A stretch of 64,000 nt of DNA from Siphlonurus alternatus. Lineage: Eukaryota; Arthropoda; Insecta; Ephemeroptera; Siphlonuridae. Location of the stretch: NCBI GenBank assembly GCA_949825025.1, contig OX463787.1, positions 16,117,707 through 16,181,706 of the forward strand. Reading direction: 5' to 3'. The notes below the pieces were generated by a model, which was not told the origin of the DNA, ran no database searches, and was given only the letters and a program-made list of their open reading frames with translations. The position numbers and the translations under genes were made by a program. Numbering within the stretch: position 1 is the stretch's first letter; each line of letters begins with the position of its first letter. This document shows, one piece after another, positions 12,876 to 26,500 of this stretch.

Positions 12876-13266
12876 TTCTAAGATAACACGAACAATCGAT
12901 TGTTAGTCCCATTTGATAAACATGTAAATCTTGGCAACCTCATAATGATTCTGAATTTTTTTTTATAGACAGTTCTTGGCATTAAAAAAATATGGAGAAA
13001 ATTTCAAAACAATCGGATGATCCAATTTTTTTAAATGAATTTTTTAAATTTTCAGTATAGGGCTTTCCCATGGAGACCTAAACTAAGAAATTAATTTAAA
13101 AAATTGGATCGCCCGATTGTTTTGAAATTTTTTTCCATATTTTTTTGATGCCAAGAACTATCTCTCAAAAAAAAAAAAAAAAAAATCAGAATTATTATGA
13201 GGTTGCTAAGGTTTACATGTTAATCAAATGGGACTACAACAATCGATTGTTCGTGTTATCTTACCC
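12876..13266. mobile_element. MITE family G (TTAA-flanked)
   Basis: Foldback of about 390 bp. Outer arms carry AGATAACACGAACAATCGAT, inner arms CAGTATAGGGCTTTCCCATG. The right end is followed by TTAA. Confidence 0.85.
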
Positions 13267-14469
13267 TTAAGAATCTGACTACTTCTTTAAAGTTCCATTA
13301 GAGATATAAGATAGATCAACGAAAATATCTTATTGTCGCTCGGTACGTTGTACTGTACATCTCATCGTACCTCCCGACAGTGGTTAAAAATTATTTTTAA
13401 ATGAAAAGTTATATGAAGATAATAATGATAAGAGTTATAAAATAACCTCGCTATAAATTGCATCCGATAAATATTTACGTTAATAAATCAATATAAAAAT
13501 CTCCACTGTATCAGAGCTAAATAAAAGGAGAGACTGTGAGAATGTTGCCAGCACTGACAATAAAAACCTGAAGTAAATATTCACATCAAGATCAGTGGCG
13601 AGAATTACATCAATGAAACGACCGTCCATTCAGACTTACAACTGTGTCATTCTTGTGTCGAAGTTGATTAATTTTAATTATTTAAGTTAGATGACGATAT
13701 TTTATATGGATTATTTAATTATCCCCTAATCCATAATATCACACAGTTTCAATGTATTAATAAATCAATATTAATATTCCCCTGACTTATGATCACACTG
13801 CACCTTGTTTATTTTATTTAAATAATATATGCGATTATTAACAAAAGCTATATACTATAATAGTATATATAGGCTTTGCTTATCAATGCGATGCTAAACT
13901 ATGGAGAACAGGCGTGCTCATTTAAAGTGAATTCGTCATAATTCTAAATTAGACGAAAAAAAATGATAACTGGAATTTGAGTTTTATCTAGAAAAACAAT
14001 TATTGTATTACAAATGAAAAATCCTAAAGTGTTCGCCTTTATTACTCCTTCAAATCATGAAATGCAACCCTGCACAACTTGTCTGTTAAAGAAGTTGCAT
14101 AACTTCACGTTTGCAGGCGCAAATAAAATGGCGTCCGTTGGAGACTCCGCAAATATCCAATAAAAATTGAAAAATGAATTGCGACATGTTTCAAACGTAA
14201 CATACACAATGAAAAGGTGGGGGGGGGATGGGGTTGAAATAACCTGCAAACCTTATGAAGAAAGTGTAAGAAACTCTATTACAAAACAAAATATTATTCC
14301 TTACTTAGCGATCAAGCAAAGAAAATCCACACAAAATAATTGAAAAAATCTAAAGTAGTTAATACCACGTGCATGGCGTAAAGCACAGAAAATTATATTT
14401 ATTTTATTTTATTAAAATGTAAGCTTACTACAGCATATTCTGCTATTGGTGTAAGCATTCAAACTTAAC
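13267..14469. other. Gene-free stretch
   Basis: No exon or known element recognised. It contains a G9 run near 14219. Confidence 0.4.
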
Positions 14470-14805
14470 AACAGTATTAACAACAGTTGGAAGGATTGAT
14501 AGGAACGGAGGCGGCTGTGGCCTTGTGTTAGGAACTGCCCCGGCATTTGCCTGGGAGTGACGATGGGAAACCACAGAAAACCATCATCGAGGCAGACGAT
14601 ATCAAAGGGAACGACCTTCGGCACCTCCCGAATACAGGCAGTATAGTGGAAGAACATACATGCCATCTCTCGGGAACTTACCAGAACACACTGCCATACC
14701 TCAGCTCGAAGTGACGAAAAGTCACCTGAGCCAAGGCAGGAAGCGATCCTGGGTCTCCCAAGCGATAGGCAGAGATCAAACCACTACGCTACGCAGCTCG
14801 GTAAT
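14470..14805 (-). repeat. tRNA-headed SINE of a separate family
   Basis: On the minus strand, CGAGCTGCGTAGCGTAGTGG resembles a tRNA A box, and GGATCGCTTCC about 40 bases later a decayed B box. A GC-richer body with GGCATTTGCC follows. It differs in body from the other SINE families here; only one copy was seen. Confidence 0.6.
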
Positions 14806-15011
14806 ATCATTAATATCAGCTGCCTATGTAATGTTACAATATACAGAGAATGTTTCTATAAAAAGATAATTTATAATACTTTGGTAAAAAGTATTAATTA
14901 TCATAATAATTATTATTAAATAATAAATCGATTTATTCTCATATCAATTTTCTTTTTTACTATAGTACCCATAGATTAGGATGTTTTATTGACATTATAG
15001 ATTAAGTGCTC

Positions 15012-17095
15012 TAGGGATGGGCAATACAATAACAATATTTGGAGTATCGAATTCTTGAAGTATTGGTATTGCGAATTTATCGAATACTGGCCAATACGAT
15101 ACAATACGTGATATCGAATATAGAATTCGCTTTTTCGAATAACGAATGTTATTTTATGATAACGCTTCCGTACATTGACGCCAGAGTGCAGCACAAAGCA
15201 AATCCTTGCTATTTGATATTGAATAACGAATGTTCGAATTTTTTACAATAACGCTTCCTTATATTGTCGTCTGGGTGCAGCACAATGCGAATGATATTGA
15301 ATATTCAGATAATAATATATTGAAATAATATTATAACGAATGTTCGAATTTTTTTACGATAACGCTTCCTTACATTGCCGTCTGAGTGCAGCACAAAAGT
15401 GAATGATATTGCAATGAATAATATATTCGGTAAATATTGCAATAATAGATTATTTTACGAAAAATCAAATTAAGACAGTTGCATAATATATGTCTTTAAT
15501 ACTCTTATTATTATTTGATATTAATATATTTCACAATGATGAAAAAAAATTAAAGGTGTTACTGCATGCATGCGTCTCATGCATTATATGTGTAATAGCT
15601 AGTACAGTTGAAATTTTATTTATAATACGAGCAGCTATATATATTTTTATATAGGCTTCCATGGCTTGCAGATATTCGTGGTCGGCCGTCTCTACAAACC
15701 TCGATCACGGTGTATTCATATTATATGCCAGGTAATACAGGTGCATGCATAATATATATTATATTTACGTACAGTATGCATGTATCATGATACAGTAGGC
15801 CTGTTCGTAAACCCTGCTCGGTGTACTCTGAGCAAGTTTACGAACAAAAATCGTGACGTCATTTGCACTGCACTCCCTACACCACCCTCTGCGCTGGTGT
15901 AAGAAAACGGTGTAAAAGTGTACACCGAGCAGGGTTTACGAACAGGCCTATATTATTATTGCCAATGTCCACGCTAGCTCCTCTAAAAACGCGGCGTATA
16001 TATTATATTATGCTGGCCGGCTTATTATTTAATAATTAATTATTATGCGCTTTAATTAATGCATGTAATGGTGTTAAACATTTTCATTTTTTTTTAAGGC
16101 AATGAATCTCACTGTCAGTTGATAAATTAATTGAGATCTCGGAATTACTGGCCCTGCCGGCCGGCCCACTTTTAATTTTAATGCAACCTATCTTATACAA
16201 ATCCGACTTGCAGCTATAGGGCCTCGACTTAAAACTCGATTGCCATCATTAATTAATAGATGATGCACGTACTGCAGTACAGCACATATTATAGAAGGCA
16301 TTATACACATTGCATATTATATGCAAAAATATCTTTGAGCTGTTGTGCCAAAACCACACCGGGCCCCCTTGAAATAATATGCTGCCAAACCATAAAAGCG
16401 AGATCTCTGAACTGCAGCATATATATGCATGTTAAATATCGTATGTAACTATAATATATTATATATAAGGAAATTGGGTGCCATGTAGACGATGCAGATT
16501 CGAGTTTATGAACAGACCTACTACTATATATAAATGTATACTGCATGTTGCATATCATTATTTTAATAATACGGTATGCAATTACAGTATGCATATTTTA
16601 TGATTACAGTACGCATTATAGATCCATGATGCATACAGTACATATTTATGTAACATTTATATTATGTATTTATTTATATGCATACATCACCTATGCTGTA
16701 TATATAATATGCATACAGTATTAGTTATTTAAACATCCCAATTTAATTTTTTAAAAATTTTAAGTTTTATTTAAAAATATTATATATCCTATATTTTAAT
16801 TTAATTGCTATTATTATTTTATTTTATTAAATTAACTTATGAACTACATGTATTTGGGAGCAAAAAGTTGCAGTGTTTTTAGAGCAATATATTGGAATAA
16901 GAATAACGATTCATATGATTATATCGTCATTCGTTATATTGCAATCCGCAATATTTAGCTTTTACGAATATGAATATGATTAAACGAATATGATATCGAA
17001 TTCTCTGGCTATATTGTAATACGAATATCGAATGTTTATGAATATATTGTGAATACGAATAATATCGAATATATGCTCGATATTGCCCATCCCTA
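15012..17095. mobile_element. Non-autonomous hAT transposon, 2084 bp
   Basis: Terminal inverted repeats TAGGGATGGGCAATA and TATTGCCCATCCCTA are typical of hAT elements. They are bounded by an exact 8-bp target duplication AAGTGCTC (15004..15011 and 17096..17103). The interior is AT-rich, full of GAATAT/CGAATA motifs, and has no transposase ORF. Three imperfect repeats starting AACGAATGTT, each ending in GAGTGCAGCACAA-like sequence, lie at 15141, 15224 and 15335. A 151-bp MITE is nested at 15798..15948. Confidence 0.92.
15798..15948. mobile_element. MITE family H, nested in the hAT element
   Basis: Exact arms GGCCTGTTCGTAAACCCTGC and GCAGGGTTTACGAACAGGCC, flanked by TA on both sides. The loop carries GTGACGTCAT. 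A second copy is at 33325..33442. Confidence 0.9.
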
Positions 17096-17103
17096 AAGTG
17101 CTC

Positions 17104-18192
17104 CATAGCATTCAAATTTTATTTATACATTTTAAAATAATTATTTTTAATTAGTATTACCTCTTAATTAAATGCTAAATTAAAATTATAATTTCCCTTT
17201 TTTAAATTTAGAAAATACTGTTTTCAATTATATAATTTAAAAAAATTAAAATTAAAATACAATTAAAAAAACATTAAACCATTAATAATTTAAAATATTG
17301 ATTTCAAATATAATAAAATATAAATAATTTTAAAAATATATAATTTAGAAGTTAATCATGGTGATAAATATGCAGAGAAATATGGACGGTAATAGCCGTC
17401 ATTAATACGGATCTCATTTTTAATTAAAGGACATATTTAGTTTACATGAAGCATATTTTTAATGCATGTAACGACAATATCATGTAAACGTGGTTAATTT
17501 ATTTTCTAACTTTTTTGACACTTTTTTTATTTTTACGCATAAATTTAATGAAAGAATTTTTCAGTTTACATACAGTAAAAAATAATTACTGATTTATCAT
17601 GTATTATTGACATAATACCAGATTAGAACCCAGCAGGTCTTTAGATTTAAAGGACAATTTCATTCTGCTTAACATTCGTAGAATATTTCCAGTGCGGTAC
17701 ATTATACACACCTGGTGGGGAAGATTATTTTAAAGTTTTAGTGGCTACATAAAAACATTTATGTGGGGCAGACGTGATGGCAATATTTAATTTGGACGTG
17801 GAACATGAGGTACCGAAATTGGAAATAAAGACTACCATCAGGGATTTCATAGTTATATAACAATAGATATGTAAGAGATACCCAGGTTTCTTAATAATCA
17901 TATAAAAGTGTCAGTAAATCAATTATCTTTAACAATGGTTAATAAGAAGCCTTGGTTATCTTTCTTCTAAAATATTTTCTTTTATAATGAACAACTTCTT
18001 TACCCTGTTTTTAATTAGCCACACTTAGTTTTAAAAAAAAATGCATGATGTAGGTTGGTGTATGTAAACTTTGGAAAAGACTAAACGTTATTATACCCCC
18101 CCGCCTGATTTACTCGAGAAACAGATAAATGAGAATTACAATTTTAAGTATAGCCGTGAATACGAGCTTTTTGTTTTCCACTTATATACAAG
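17104..18192. other. Gene-free AT-rich stretch
   Basis: No gene or repeat family recognised. Confidence 0.4.
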
Positions 18193-18582
18193 TCACGTAA
18201 TGCATTGACCGGTTCTCGCTAGATCACCAAAGTCAGGCTACGTCGCGCGTGGTTAGTACTTGGATGGGTGACCGTTTTAAGTAAAAATTACGTTGCTCCC
18301 TCCCTGGGGTAAATTCATCTCGCTTTCCACCCAGTGCAGTGATGCACTTGTGTGGTTCCCCAGGCTTTGGACATCACTTTGGTTCATTGAGAAAAAGTAG
18401 AGGTGTCCGTCCTGACTAAGGTTTTCCACGGTTCCCTCATTCTCACCTCAGCAAATGCTGGGGACGCGTAACAGGCTGTGTCCGCCATCCTTTCCCTACC
18501 TTATCCCTACTCGTTTACCCTGCCTCGAGCTGTAAGCTCTTACGGGTGTACCCTTGAAAAAAATAAATAAATAAATAAAAAA
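18193..18582 (+). repeat. SINE with 5S rRNA-like head, type I, complete
   Basis: Head ATTGACCGGTTCTCGC, then GGTTAGTACTTGGATGGGTG (5S-like), body TGCACTTGTGTGGTTCCCCA, core GTCCGTCCTGACTAAGG, tail GGGTGTACCCTTGAAAAAAA with an (AAAT)n end. It is the reference copy for this family in the window. Confidence 0.9.
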
Positions 18583-19244
18583 CTCCAAAGTCTCAACTTA
18601 ATGGTTCTAGAAAGTGGATGGGGTTTGCGCCGAGACGTCACGGCCAATCAGAGAGGGCGTTACTGGTTTTGCGACTTTTGGTGTAGTACATAATTTTTTT
18701 TAACAAAATATTTAAAATTTTGTATTAAATAATTAAATTATATTTCAATTATATTTTATAAAATTTAAATTTTTTATAACAATTTTTATAATTTAATAAT
18801 GTAATAAATAATGTAGCATTCATCAAATTTGGTTTATATTTAATACAACTTTAATACAATCGGAATTTAAATAATGACAATTTTTATATAAAAAAACATG
18901 GAAATATTAAGACGGAATCACAAATATCAATTTGCAGCAGGCACTGGTATTGGGTACTGATAACGTTTTACTTTACTGTTAAATCATTTAAATTTTATAA
19001 ATATTGTAAATTACACAAAAAAAAAAAAAACTTTGAAAAACGATTAAATTTTAGTTATTAATTTCCTAATATTATATATAAATTTTAATGCTGCTTTTAG
19101 AAGGGATGTCAACCCATGGAAGAAGAATTCTTCAATACAGCCAGACGATATTTTATTTATATCTCTCAAAGAATATCAAATCCAAACCTGCTTCAATTAC
19201 AGCAAACCGGGGTACTGATGTTTGTGGTATCTTAATGTTCGGTT

Positions 19245-19646
19245 CAAAGTCCTCTGCTCGTTGTTAGTAAACAAATACTACGTTTACATGACGGTGTTTA
19301 ATGCGTATTCGTTGACGACGCCTCATAAGAATAACATTATTCGTCGTCAACGAATACGCATTAAACACGGTCATGTAAACGTAGTGAAAGTATTGTTGTG
19401 TAATGTCTGTCGCGTGAAAGGAAAAACATGGGACGGTTGTTGATTTACATGTTAACTTATGGAAAATGACCGTTAATTATGAAGTTGACACCGTTGCCTA
19501 GCGCCAACAATGCCATTACGTTCTCTGCTCTGGTGGCAAAATCAGGCACTACGTCGTCCCATGTTTAACAATGAAAAAGGCTTCATGCGACAGACATTAT
19601 TAACAATGGTTTGTTACAACCATTGTGCGAGTAGAAGACTTTGGTA
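19245..19646. mobile_element. MITE family I interrupted by a palindrome
   Basis: Imperfect foldback whose arms carry AATGTCTGTCGCGTGAAAGG and the complement of CATGCGACAGACATT, with ACATGGGACG facing CGTCCCATGT. The uninterrupted copy is at 35612..35905. The left arm is split by a 111-bp hairpin at 19276..19386. Confidence 0.75.
19276..19386. mobile_element. Short hairpin element nested in MITE I
   Basis: Near-perfect arms CTACGTTTACATGACGGTGT and its complement, then AATGCGTATTCGTTGACGAC. The copy at 35612 lacks it, so the insertion is proven; the flanks allow a 3-bp AAA duplication. Confidence 0.85.
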
Positions 19647-19737
19647 CAGTTAGTTTATTACAAAATGACTCATCGATTAACTATTGTTGTCAACAGTTTG
19701 ACGATCCAAGCAGAAACATATAGTGAATGTACAGTCG

Positions 19738-19853
19738 TCACCTAGGAAAATTTCCCTCTTGCGGCCTTGTTAATTACCATGTCCCGTAAGTGTAACACAG
19801 GGCATGGTGATTAACAAGGCTGTAAGAGGGAAATTTTCCAAGGTGTCGAAGTG
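19738..19853. mobile_element. Short hairpin MITE
   Basis: Arms CACCTAGGAAAATTTCCCTC and GAGGGAAATTTTCCAAGGTG, plus inner CCTTGTTAATTACCATG and its near-complement. Only copy seen. Confidence 0.8.
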
Positions 19854-21627
19854 TACATCGTAACTTAACAAAATTAACCAATGTAGTACCGATACAAAGA
19901 AGAATTGAACTGTTGTGACTACTTAAAGGGGGTGTGACTTTTCAAAATTAAAAATTCACCAAAAAATCTTCTTTCCAAAAATGTAAATTTCACTTTCCTC
20001 CGACTCCCCGTTCCTTCCATACCGCCCGGTCAAAAGTCTACTATGACGTCACATTACTTAAGGTCGCGCGCAAGAAAGCAAGCAAGCAAGTGGCGGCGAG
20101 CGCTAAAATCCACGTTTTCGCGTCTTTAAGCCCGCCTAGCAGCCGACAGCAAAGAGATAAAAATTGTCCGCCACGGGATGATTTTATCTAAAGAACATTC
20201 TGCGTTTGTATCCGCTTTCGGCATTTCTTCATTTTAATTAGGAAATTAAATATCACGATGCAAACTCAAATTTTTTACAGATTTCTTTTGTCAACTGACT
20301 TCAAACACATAAAATATTTTATCAAGCATCTAATAACTTTATTGTAGACACACGTATTGGATTGGCATATTATATATGTACAGTACATACGACTTATATT
20401 ATGTATATGGTATTTCAACAGTATTTTAATTACCTATGATTTTAGCCGCAGCCTTACATTATATAAATTTATATATAATTATAAAATCACGGCAAACACG
20501 CAACTAAAACTGTTATCATTTTGTGCATTATCGCTATTTAATTACTTTCTTCGACGTTTGCATTTAAGTTAAATAAATATGCAGCATATAGTGATTATTC
20601 GATATTACCATTATTAATTAATAATACAATATACTTTAAATTATTATATTTACTCTAACATACATATAAAGCATTATATATATCTTTTATTGCACTCATT
20701 ATACGCTTGCTATTATGCATATACGGAAATTTATAAATAATTATGTGATTCAATTAACTAAAGGTGCAGTGATAACAATCTGAGAGATAACGTGGAGGAG
20801 GCGAAGTTATTGAATGCTGATGCAAAACAAATTTTTACAAAACTGAACTGAAAAAATCTCCCTACATTCTTGCTCCCTTATGTGTGCGGCATCAGGAACT
20901 GTCCGCTGACACTGAAAGCCAGAGTAAGCCCACGTGTCTATAAAGAAACAAAACTTTGCAATTATAAATAATTATATATTTTTGCCTCAAAATCGAATTA
21001 AAAATTTGTTCATTATTTGTATTTATAATAATATGTAAAATCTAAAATCATTGAACCGATTGAACGTAACAGTACTATACTATATATTATATATTTATAT
21101 AGTCTACGACTAAATAACATCTACGACTAAATAACATCTAAGACTAAATAACAGTTAACATTATAATAATATAGTAATACCATACAAATACTATATTATA
21201 TAATGTTAATTGTTATTTAGACGAAATATAATATAGTATAGTACTGTACGTTCAATCGGTTCAATGATTTTAGATTTTACATATTATTATAAATACAAAT
21301 AATGAACAAATTTTTAAATCGATTTTGAGGCAAAAATATATAATTATTCATAATTGCAAAGTTTTGTTTCTTTATAGACACGTGGGCTTACTCTGGCTTT
21401 CAGTGTCAGCGGACAGTTCCGGCCGCACACGTAAGGGAGCAAGAATGTAGGGAGATTTTTTCAGTTCAGTGTTGTGAAAATTTGTTTCGTATCAGCATTC
21501 AATACCGTCGCCTCCAAGTACTTTTGGAGTTGCACGTTGTCTCTGAGATTGTTATCACTGCACTTTTAGTTAATTAAATCACAATTTTTTTTTTATAAAT
21601 TTCCGTATATGCATAATAGCAAGCGTA

Positions 21628-21831
21628 ATGAGTTCAAGAAAATATATAAAGCCTTATATGTTTGAACCAACTTGCAGCGCAGATGATCCCCGTCGATTGA
21701 ATCGCGGTAAATATTCTGGTGCCCGAGTCTGCTCTGCTGTGCTAGAATTACGCTGGAATTACGTACTAGAATTAAATTACAGAAACCCTAATATTATTAG
21801 TATTCTTACTTTGAGCTCTGAATATAAATAA
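21628..21831 (+). pseudogene. Possible N-terminal coding remnant inside the giant hairpin
   Basis: An open frame of 67 codons starts MSSRKYIKPYMFEPTC, then SADDPRRLNRGKYSGARVC. The PYMFEP motif recalls the start of transposon- or P2RX7-like proteins of aquatic invertebrates (from memory, weak). It sits mostly in the arm segment that has no partner in the other arm and is richer in GC than its surroundings. Confidence 0.3.
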
Positions 21832-21921
21832 AGCTTTTATGTTATATTATTTTAACTCAAAGGGAAAGGGAGTTTCCATCTATACATTTGGACCGGAAAC
21901 ACCTTTATATATTATATATAA

Positions 21922-21927
<6 letters not shown>

Positions 21928-21980
<53 letters not shown>
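21928..21980. repeat. (TA)n microsatellite
   Basis: Uninterrupted TA run of about 53 bases in the unpaired part of the giant hairpin. Confidence 0.95.
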
Positions 21981-21983
<3 letters not shown>

Positions 21984-23130
21984 CAATGACACTGAATATT
22001 AACAACAAGAATTAAAAGCAGAACTGGTGTGATAAATTATGCATGGGGCAGCCTCTAATTAAGTTGAAGATTAATTATAATTATTAACAATTATTTCGTG
22101 ATTATTATAAAAAATATAATAATTCAAAGTATATTGTATTAATAATTAATAATGGTAATATCGAATAATCACTATATGCTGCATATTTATATAACTTAAA
22201 TGCAAACGTCGAAGAAAGTAATTAAATAGCGATAATGCACAAAATGATAACAGTTTTAGTTGCGTGTTTGCCGTGATTTTATAATTATATATAAATTTAT
22301 ATAATGTAAGGCTGCGGCTAAAATCATAGGTAATTAAAATACTGTTGAAATACCATATACATAATATAAGTCGTATGTACTGTACATATATAATATGTCA
22401 ATCCAATACGTGTGTCTACAATAAAGTTATTAGATGCTTGATAAAATATTTTATGTGTTTGAAGTCTGTTGACAAAAGAAATCTGTAAAAAATTTGAGTT
22501 TGCATCGTGATATTTAATTTCCTAATTAAAATGAAGAAATGCCGAAAGCGGATACAAACGCAGAATGTTCTTTAGATAAAATCATCCCGTGGCGGATAAT
22601 TTTTATCTCTTTGCTGTCGGCAGCTAGGCGGGCTTAAAGACGCGAAAACGTGGATTTTAGCGCTCGCCGCCACTTGCTTGCTTGCTTTCTTGCGCGCGAC
22701 CCTAAGTAATGTGACGTCATAGTAGACTTTTGACCGGGCGGTATGGAAGGAACGGGGAGTCGGAGGAAAGTGAAATTTACATTTTTGGAAAGAAGATTTT
22801 TTGGTGAATTTTTAATTTTGAAAAGTCACACCCCCTTTAACATTAATTGGTGTGAAATTTTCAAACAACCAAACTGTACATAAAGACGTGCGATGATCTC
22901 AGATTTAATGTAGACACGATTACTTTGACGCATTCTGACAATCATAAGGTGAATTTAAACTTAATCCCCAACATCCGGCAGTACATTAATTAATTAAGGA
23001 GTATCATATTACCAATCAAGGTTATTCCATCGTATTGAAGAAGCTATCTTAATAATGAAGAATGAGCTGCTTTCATTTCAACACGTTTACATATGATTGA
23101 TATGATTCATTTTACAATTGAGTAAATTAA

Positions 23131-23518
23131 GGGTAAGATAACGCGAACAATCGATTGTTGTAGTCACATTTGATTAACATGTAAACCTTAGCAACCTCAT
23201 AATAATTCTGCATGAATTTTTTTTTAGAGACAGTTCTTGGCACCAAAAAAATATGGAAAAAATTTCAAAGCAATCAGACGATCCATTTTTTTAAAATTAA
23301 TTTCTTAGTTTCGGTCTCCATGGGAAAGCCCTATACTGAAAATTTAAAAAATTCATTTAAAAAAATTGGATTGTCCGATTGTTTTGAAATTTTTTCCACA
23401 TTTTTTTTGGTGCTAAGAACTGTCTCTCAGAAAAAATTCAGAATTATTATGAGGTTGCTAAGGTTTACATGTTAATCAAATGGGACTACAACAATCGATT
23501 GTTCGTGTTATCTTACCC
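23131..23518. mobile_element. MITE family G, 388 bp, TTAA-flanked
   Basis: Exact ends GGGTAAGATAAC and GTTATCTTACCC between TTAA repeats (23127..23130, 23519..23522). Arms share ACATGTAAACCTTAGCAACC and CCATGGGAAAGCCCTATACT. Best preserved copy in orientation and ends. Confidence 0.92.
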
Positions 23519-23522
23519 TTAA

Positions 23523-26500
23523 GGGTAAATTAAAATTCATTAAAATTAAAGAAAAATAAATTGATTAAATTAAAATTATTTAATCCGTATAGGGAGTTTC
23601 ATTTCTTCAAAGTGGAATTTCACAACCCTTCTTTCAAATTGATGCAAGGAGAATAATATAAAAATTTCATACATAATTAATCTACTTGTATTAAAATTTT
23701 ATATTTAATACTGAAAGCAAAAATTGACAAACTGAAAACTAAATTTCAACACTTTTAATTAAATTAATTTTTTAATTATTAATTTAAAATTTTATATTAT
23801 TAAATTTTATAATTTTATTCTTAATTTATTATATTAAGTTGATTTAATAACCTCTGAATTTTGTTCAATACTTTACTTAGAGATTGATTCAGTGATTCAT
23901 AATTTAAACAATTATTCATTATGTATATGATATAATTTAGAGCATTGTAAATTTATTATTGTGAATTGATAAAAAAAAATTGAAAATCTAAAACTTATTA
24001 TTGATTATATTTTTAAGATATAATTTATTTTTCATATCATAATACTAATATCTCGTATTGCCTTCATCTTTTGGATGTGTTTCAAATCTTATTACAAAGT
24101 TATATTACTTGAACCCAGCAAGTATGTTAGTAAAATTCTCAGAATTGGAATCTAATCTTTTTAAAACGGTGGGAATTTAGACACACATAGATTACTTTTT
24201 ATTGAGCAATCGTGTATAAAAAGAATTCTACTGAATTTCAAATTCTTCATTGCTTGTATATACATTATACCAACTACATTGGATATCCCTTGAGCTATTT
24301 TACCAGAAATGATTATATCAATAAAATGTGTTCTTGTACAAGTCAATGCGTGGGATGTAGTATAGATCACATAAAGATTTCTATTCCAAATTCAACTCAC
24401 TTCTTGTACTTTGGCAGCTTTATTTTACTGTCTCAAGTTGTGCTGGGGGTTGTAGAGAGAAATATCGATTACATTATTTTCAAAACTCCCTATCAATGTA
24501 AATATTATTTTATATATACGTATTGCATTCATACGTATTCATAATATACAAATTTTGAATTAATAGAGGTTTATCTGACTTTAATTAAGTAATAGTTTTG
24601 CTAATGTTTTAACATTTTAAATAATTAAAGAAAAGAGTGCTGTAATATATTTTATTCTCTAATTTTTTTAACAATCTTAAAATCAAGGTGCTGTTATACC
24701 CAGTAAATAGAGTAAATACACATATACTGGGTGGTATATAGCCCACAAACAAGCAAAAAGAGAGAAATACATGGTGTCCAGAGGTATTAAGAATAAGTAT
24801 GCATATCAGTGAAAGTATATTAGGTATAAGTACTAATTCTTGCTTACTGTTATTGAATGTTGTTAGACATTTGAAATCTCCAACATAAAAACACAGCCTT
24901 TGCTTACATTGACTAATATTACTACCCCAAATTTCCACGATGGTCAAAGTTTTGTAAATTTATGCCTGTGACGTCAGGATTGAAAATTATATTTTGTGTG
25001 GTTACTTTTGTAAAAATTGTTTAAAAAGATGTTTACAAAAGTTTAATAAACTTAAATTAATTATTTAAAACATTTAAATTTACATTTTTTAATACAAAAT
25101 CAATTAAATTTAATATGTTTTATTTTTTTAAATACTTAATAGAATTTTAAATCTATTAATTTTAAATAAAATGTACAAAATAATTATAAATGTACTATAT
25201 TTTATTATTACAATATTATAAATGCAAAATTTGACCCTGTTTTTGTATGGATTTTATAAAACATTTACACTCTACAATCAATATTCTATCCCTAAACAGG
25301 CACAAAATGTACCACATATATCATATAACGATTTACCGCAAAATAAATTTAATATATAAAAATTTGAAGTAATAATTTTATTGAGTGCCAATGTCCCTAC
25401 CGTTGCAAAGAAGGTAACTCCCCAGGCCATCATTGTCTATCACTCAACGGGACGTCATCACCGCTATCCCAGGCCAATGAAGTTGCAGTGTTAATTAAAT
25501 AATAATAATCATAGTTTTTTATTGAGAATTGGTTAAATGTTAGGGGGGTTATATCACAGCAAAAAGTAACACTTTTACGGAAAATTTAACCGCAAAATAT
25601 AATTATATTGCAGTCAACACTGCAAAGTTCAGTTCTTCGTCTCTGTGTCACTATGTTCTCTCTTTAGCCCTACCTCATATTGCTATAGGGTGTTGGTTCA
25701 TAGGTTTATCCATTTACATCTAAACTCCCAAATTGATTGTACAAAAAATGTGTCAAGTGCAAACTCAAACATTACGAAGATTTATTTTACAAAGGAAGTG
25801 TGCACTTCGAAAACCATTTATCTGTCTACTGTTTTGTTTTTTATTGTTATTTTTTTTTTCTTTAGAGTGATGGTGATTATTTATAGATTTTTATTTATGG
25901 GAAAAACAGATTCCGGCAAAATAATAATGCACTTAACAGGATTCAAAATTACGTGATTGTTAAATAATTTAATGTTTATACAAAAATAATATGATATAAG
26001 TCAAGCAACTATGCAATATTTTTTAATAATGTTTTATTTGAGCATACATACTATATAAAGTCAATATTTAATGTAGAATTTTCTTACTTATAATTTTGTT
26101 GTTGAAATTTCAAGTAAATTCCTCGCTTTGAAAACACGTCAGACAAATATTTGCTTCTAGCGTTTACATCAAACACACCCCTGTCATTAAAAACATTTCT
26201 TACCAAGTTTTCTTAACTAGTTACATTAGTTATTAAAGTCACATTAAAAATTTACAAACATTTTCATTAGCAACGTTGTAATTAAGTATGTAATTAGTTT
26301 TGTTTCTTTCTCAGTAGTGTTGTGAGTAGAAAGTTGTGTTAGCTTCAATTTAGTAAACAAAAACTTTGTGTATAAAACAAAGCTACCAACATAATATACC
26401 AGAGAACAAGATTTTAATATAATTTTATTAAAAACCAGATGGCGGTCGGAAGACTTTCAGTTATAAAAAATGTAAGTCCAGGATCAAATATTTATTTATA

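Larger units (their letters stand above)
19927..22836. mobile_element. 2.91 kb giant hairpin element flanked by TTAA
   Basis: Ends AGGGGGTGTGACTTTTCAAA and its exact complement, flanked by TTAA (19923..19926, 22837..22840). Nearly the whole length is two inverted arms meeting near 21184; examples are GCGCGCAAGAAAGCAAGCAA against TTGCTTGCTTTCTTGCGCGC and CCTCCGACTCCCCGTTCC against its complement. The right arm has about 450 bases (21662..22113) missing from the left. TTAA targets point to piggyBac- or Kolobok-type transposition. No transposase is present. Confidence 0.92.

Noticed and set aside
18193..18300. Possible 5S rRNA gene
   Set aside because: Only the promoter half resembles 5S rRNA; the rest is SINE body and the same head recurs at many places.
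24212..24947. Two ORFs of 110 and 112 codons
   Set aside because: No motif, no splice context, residue use as expected from AT-rich DNA; not reported as genes.
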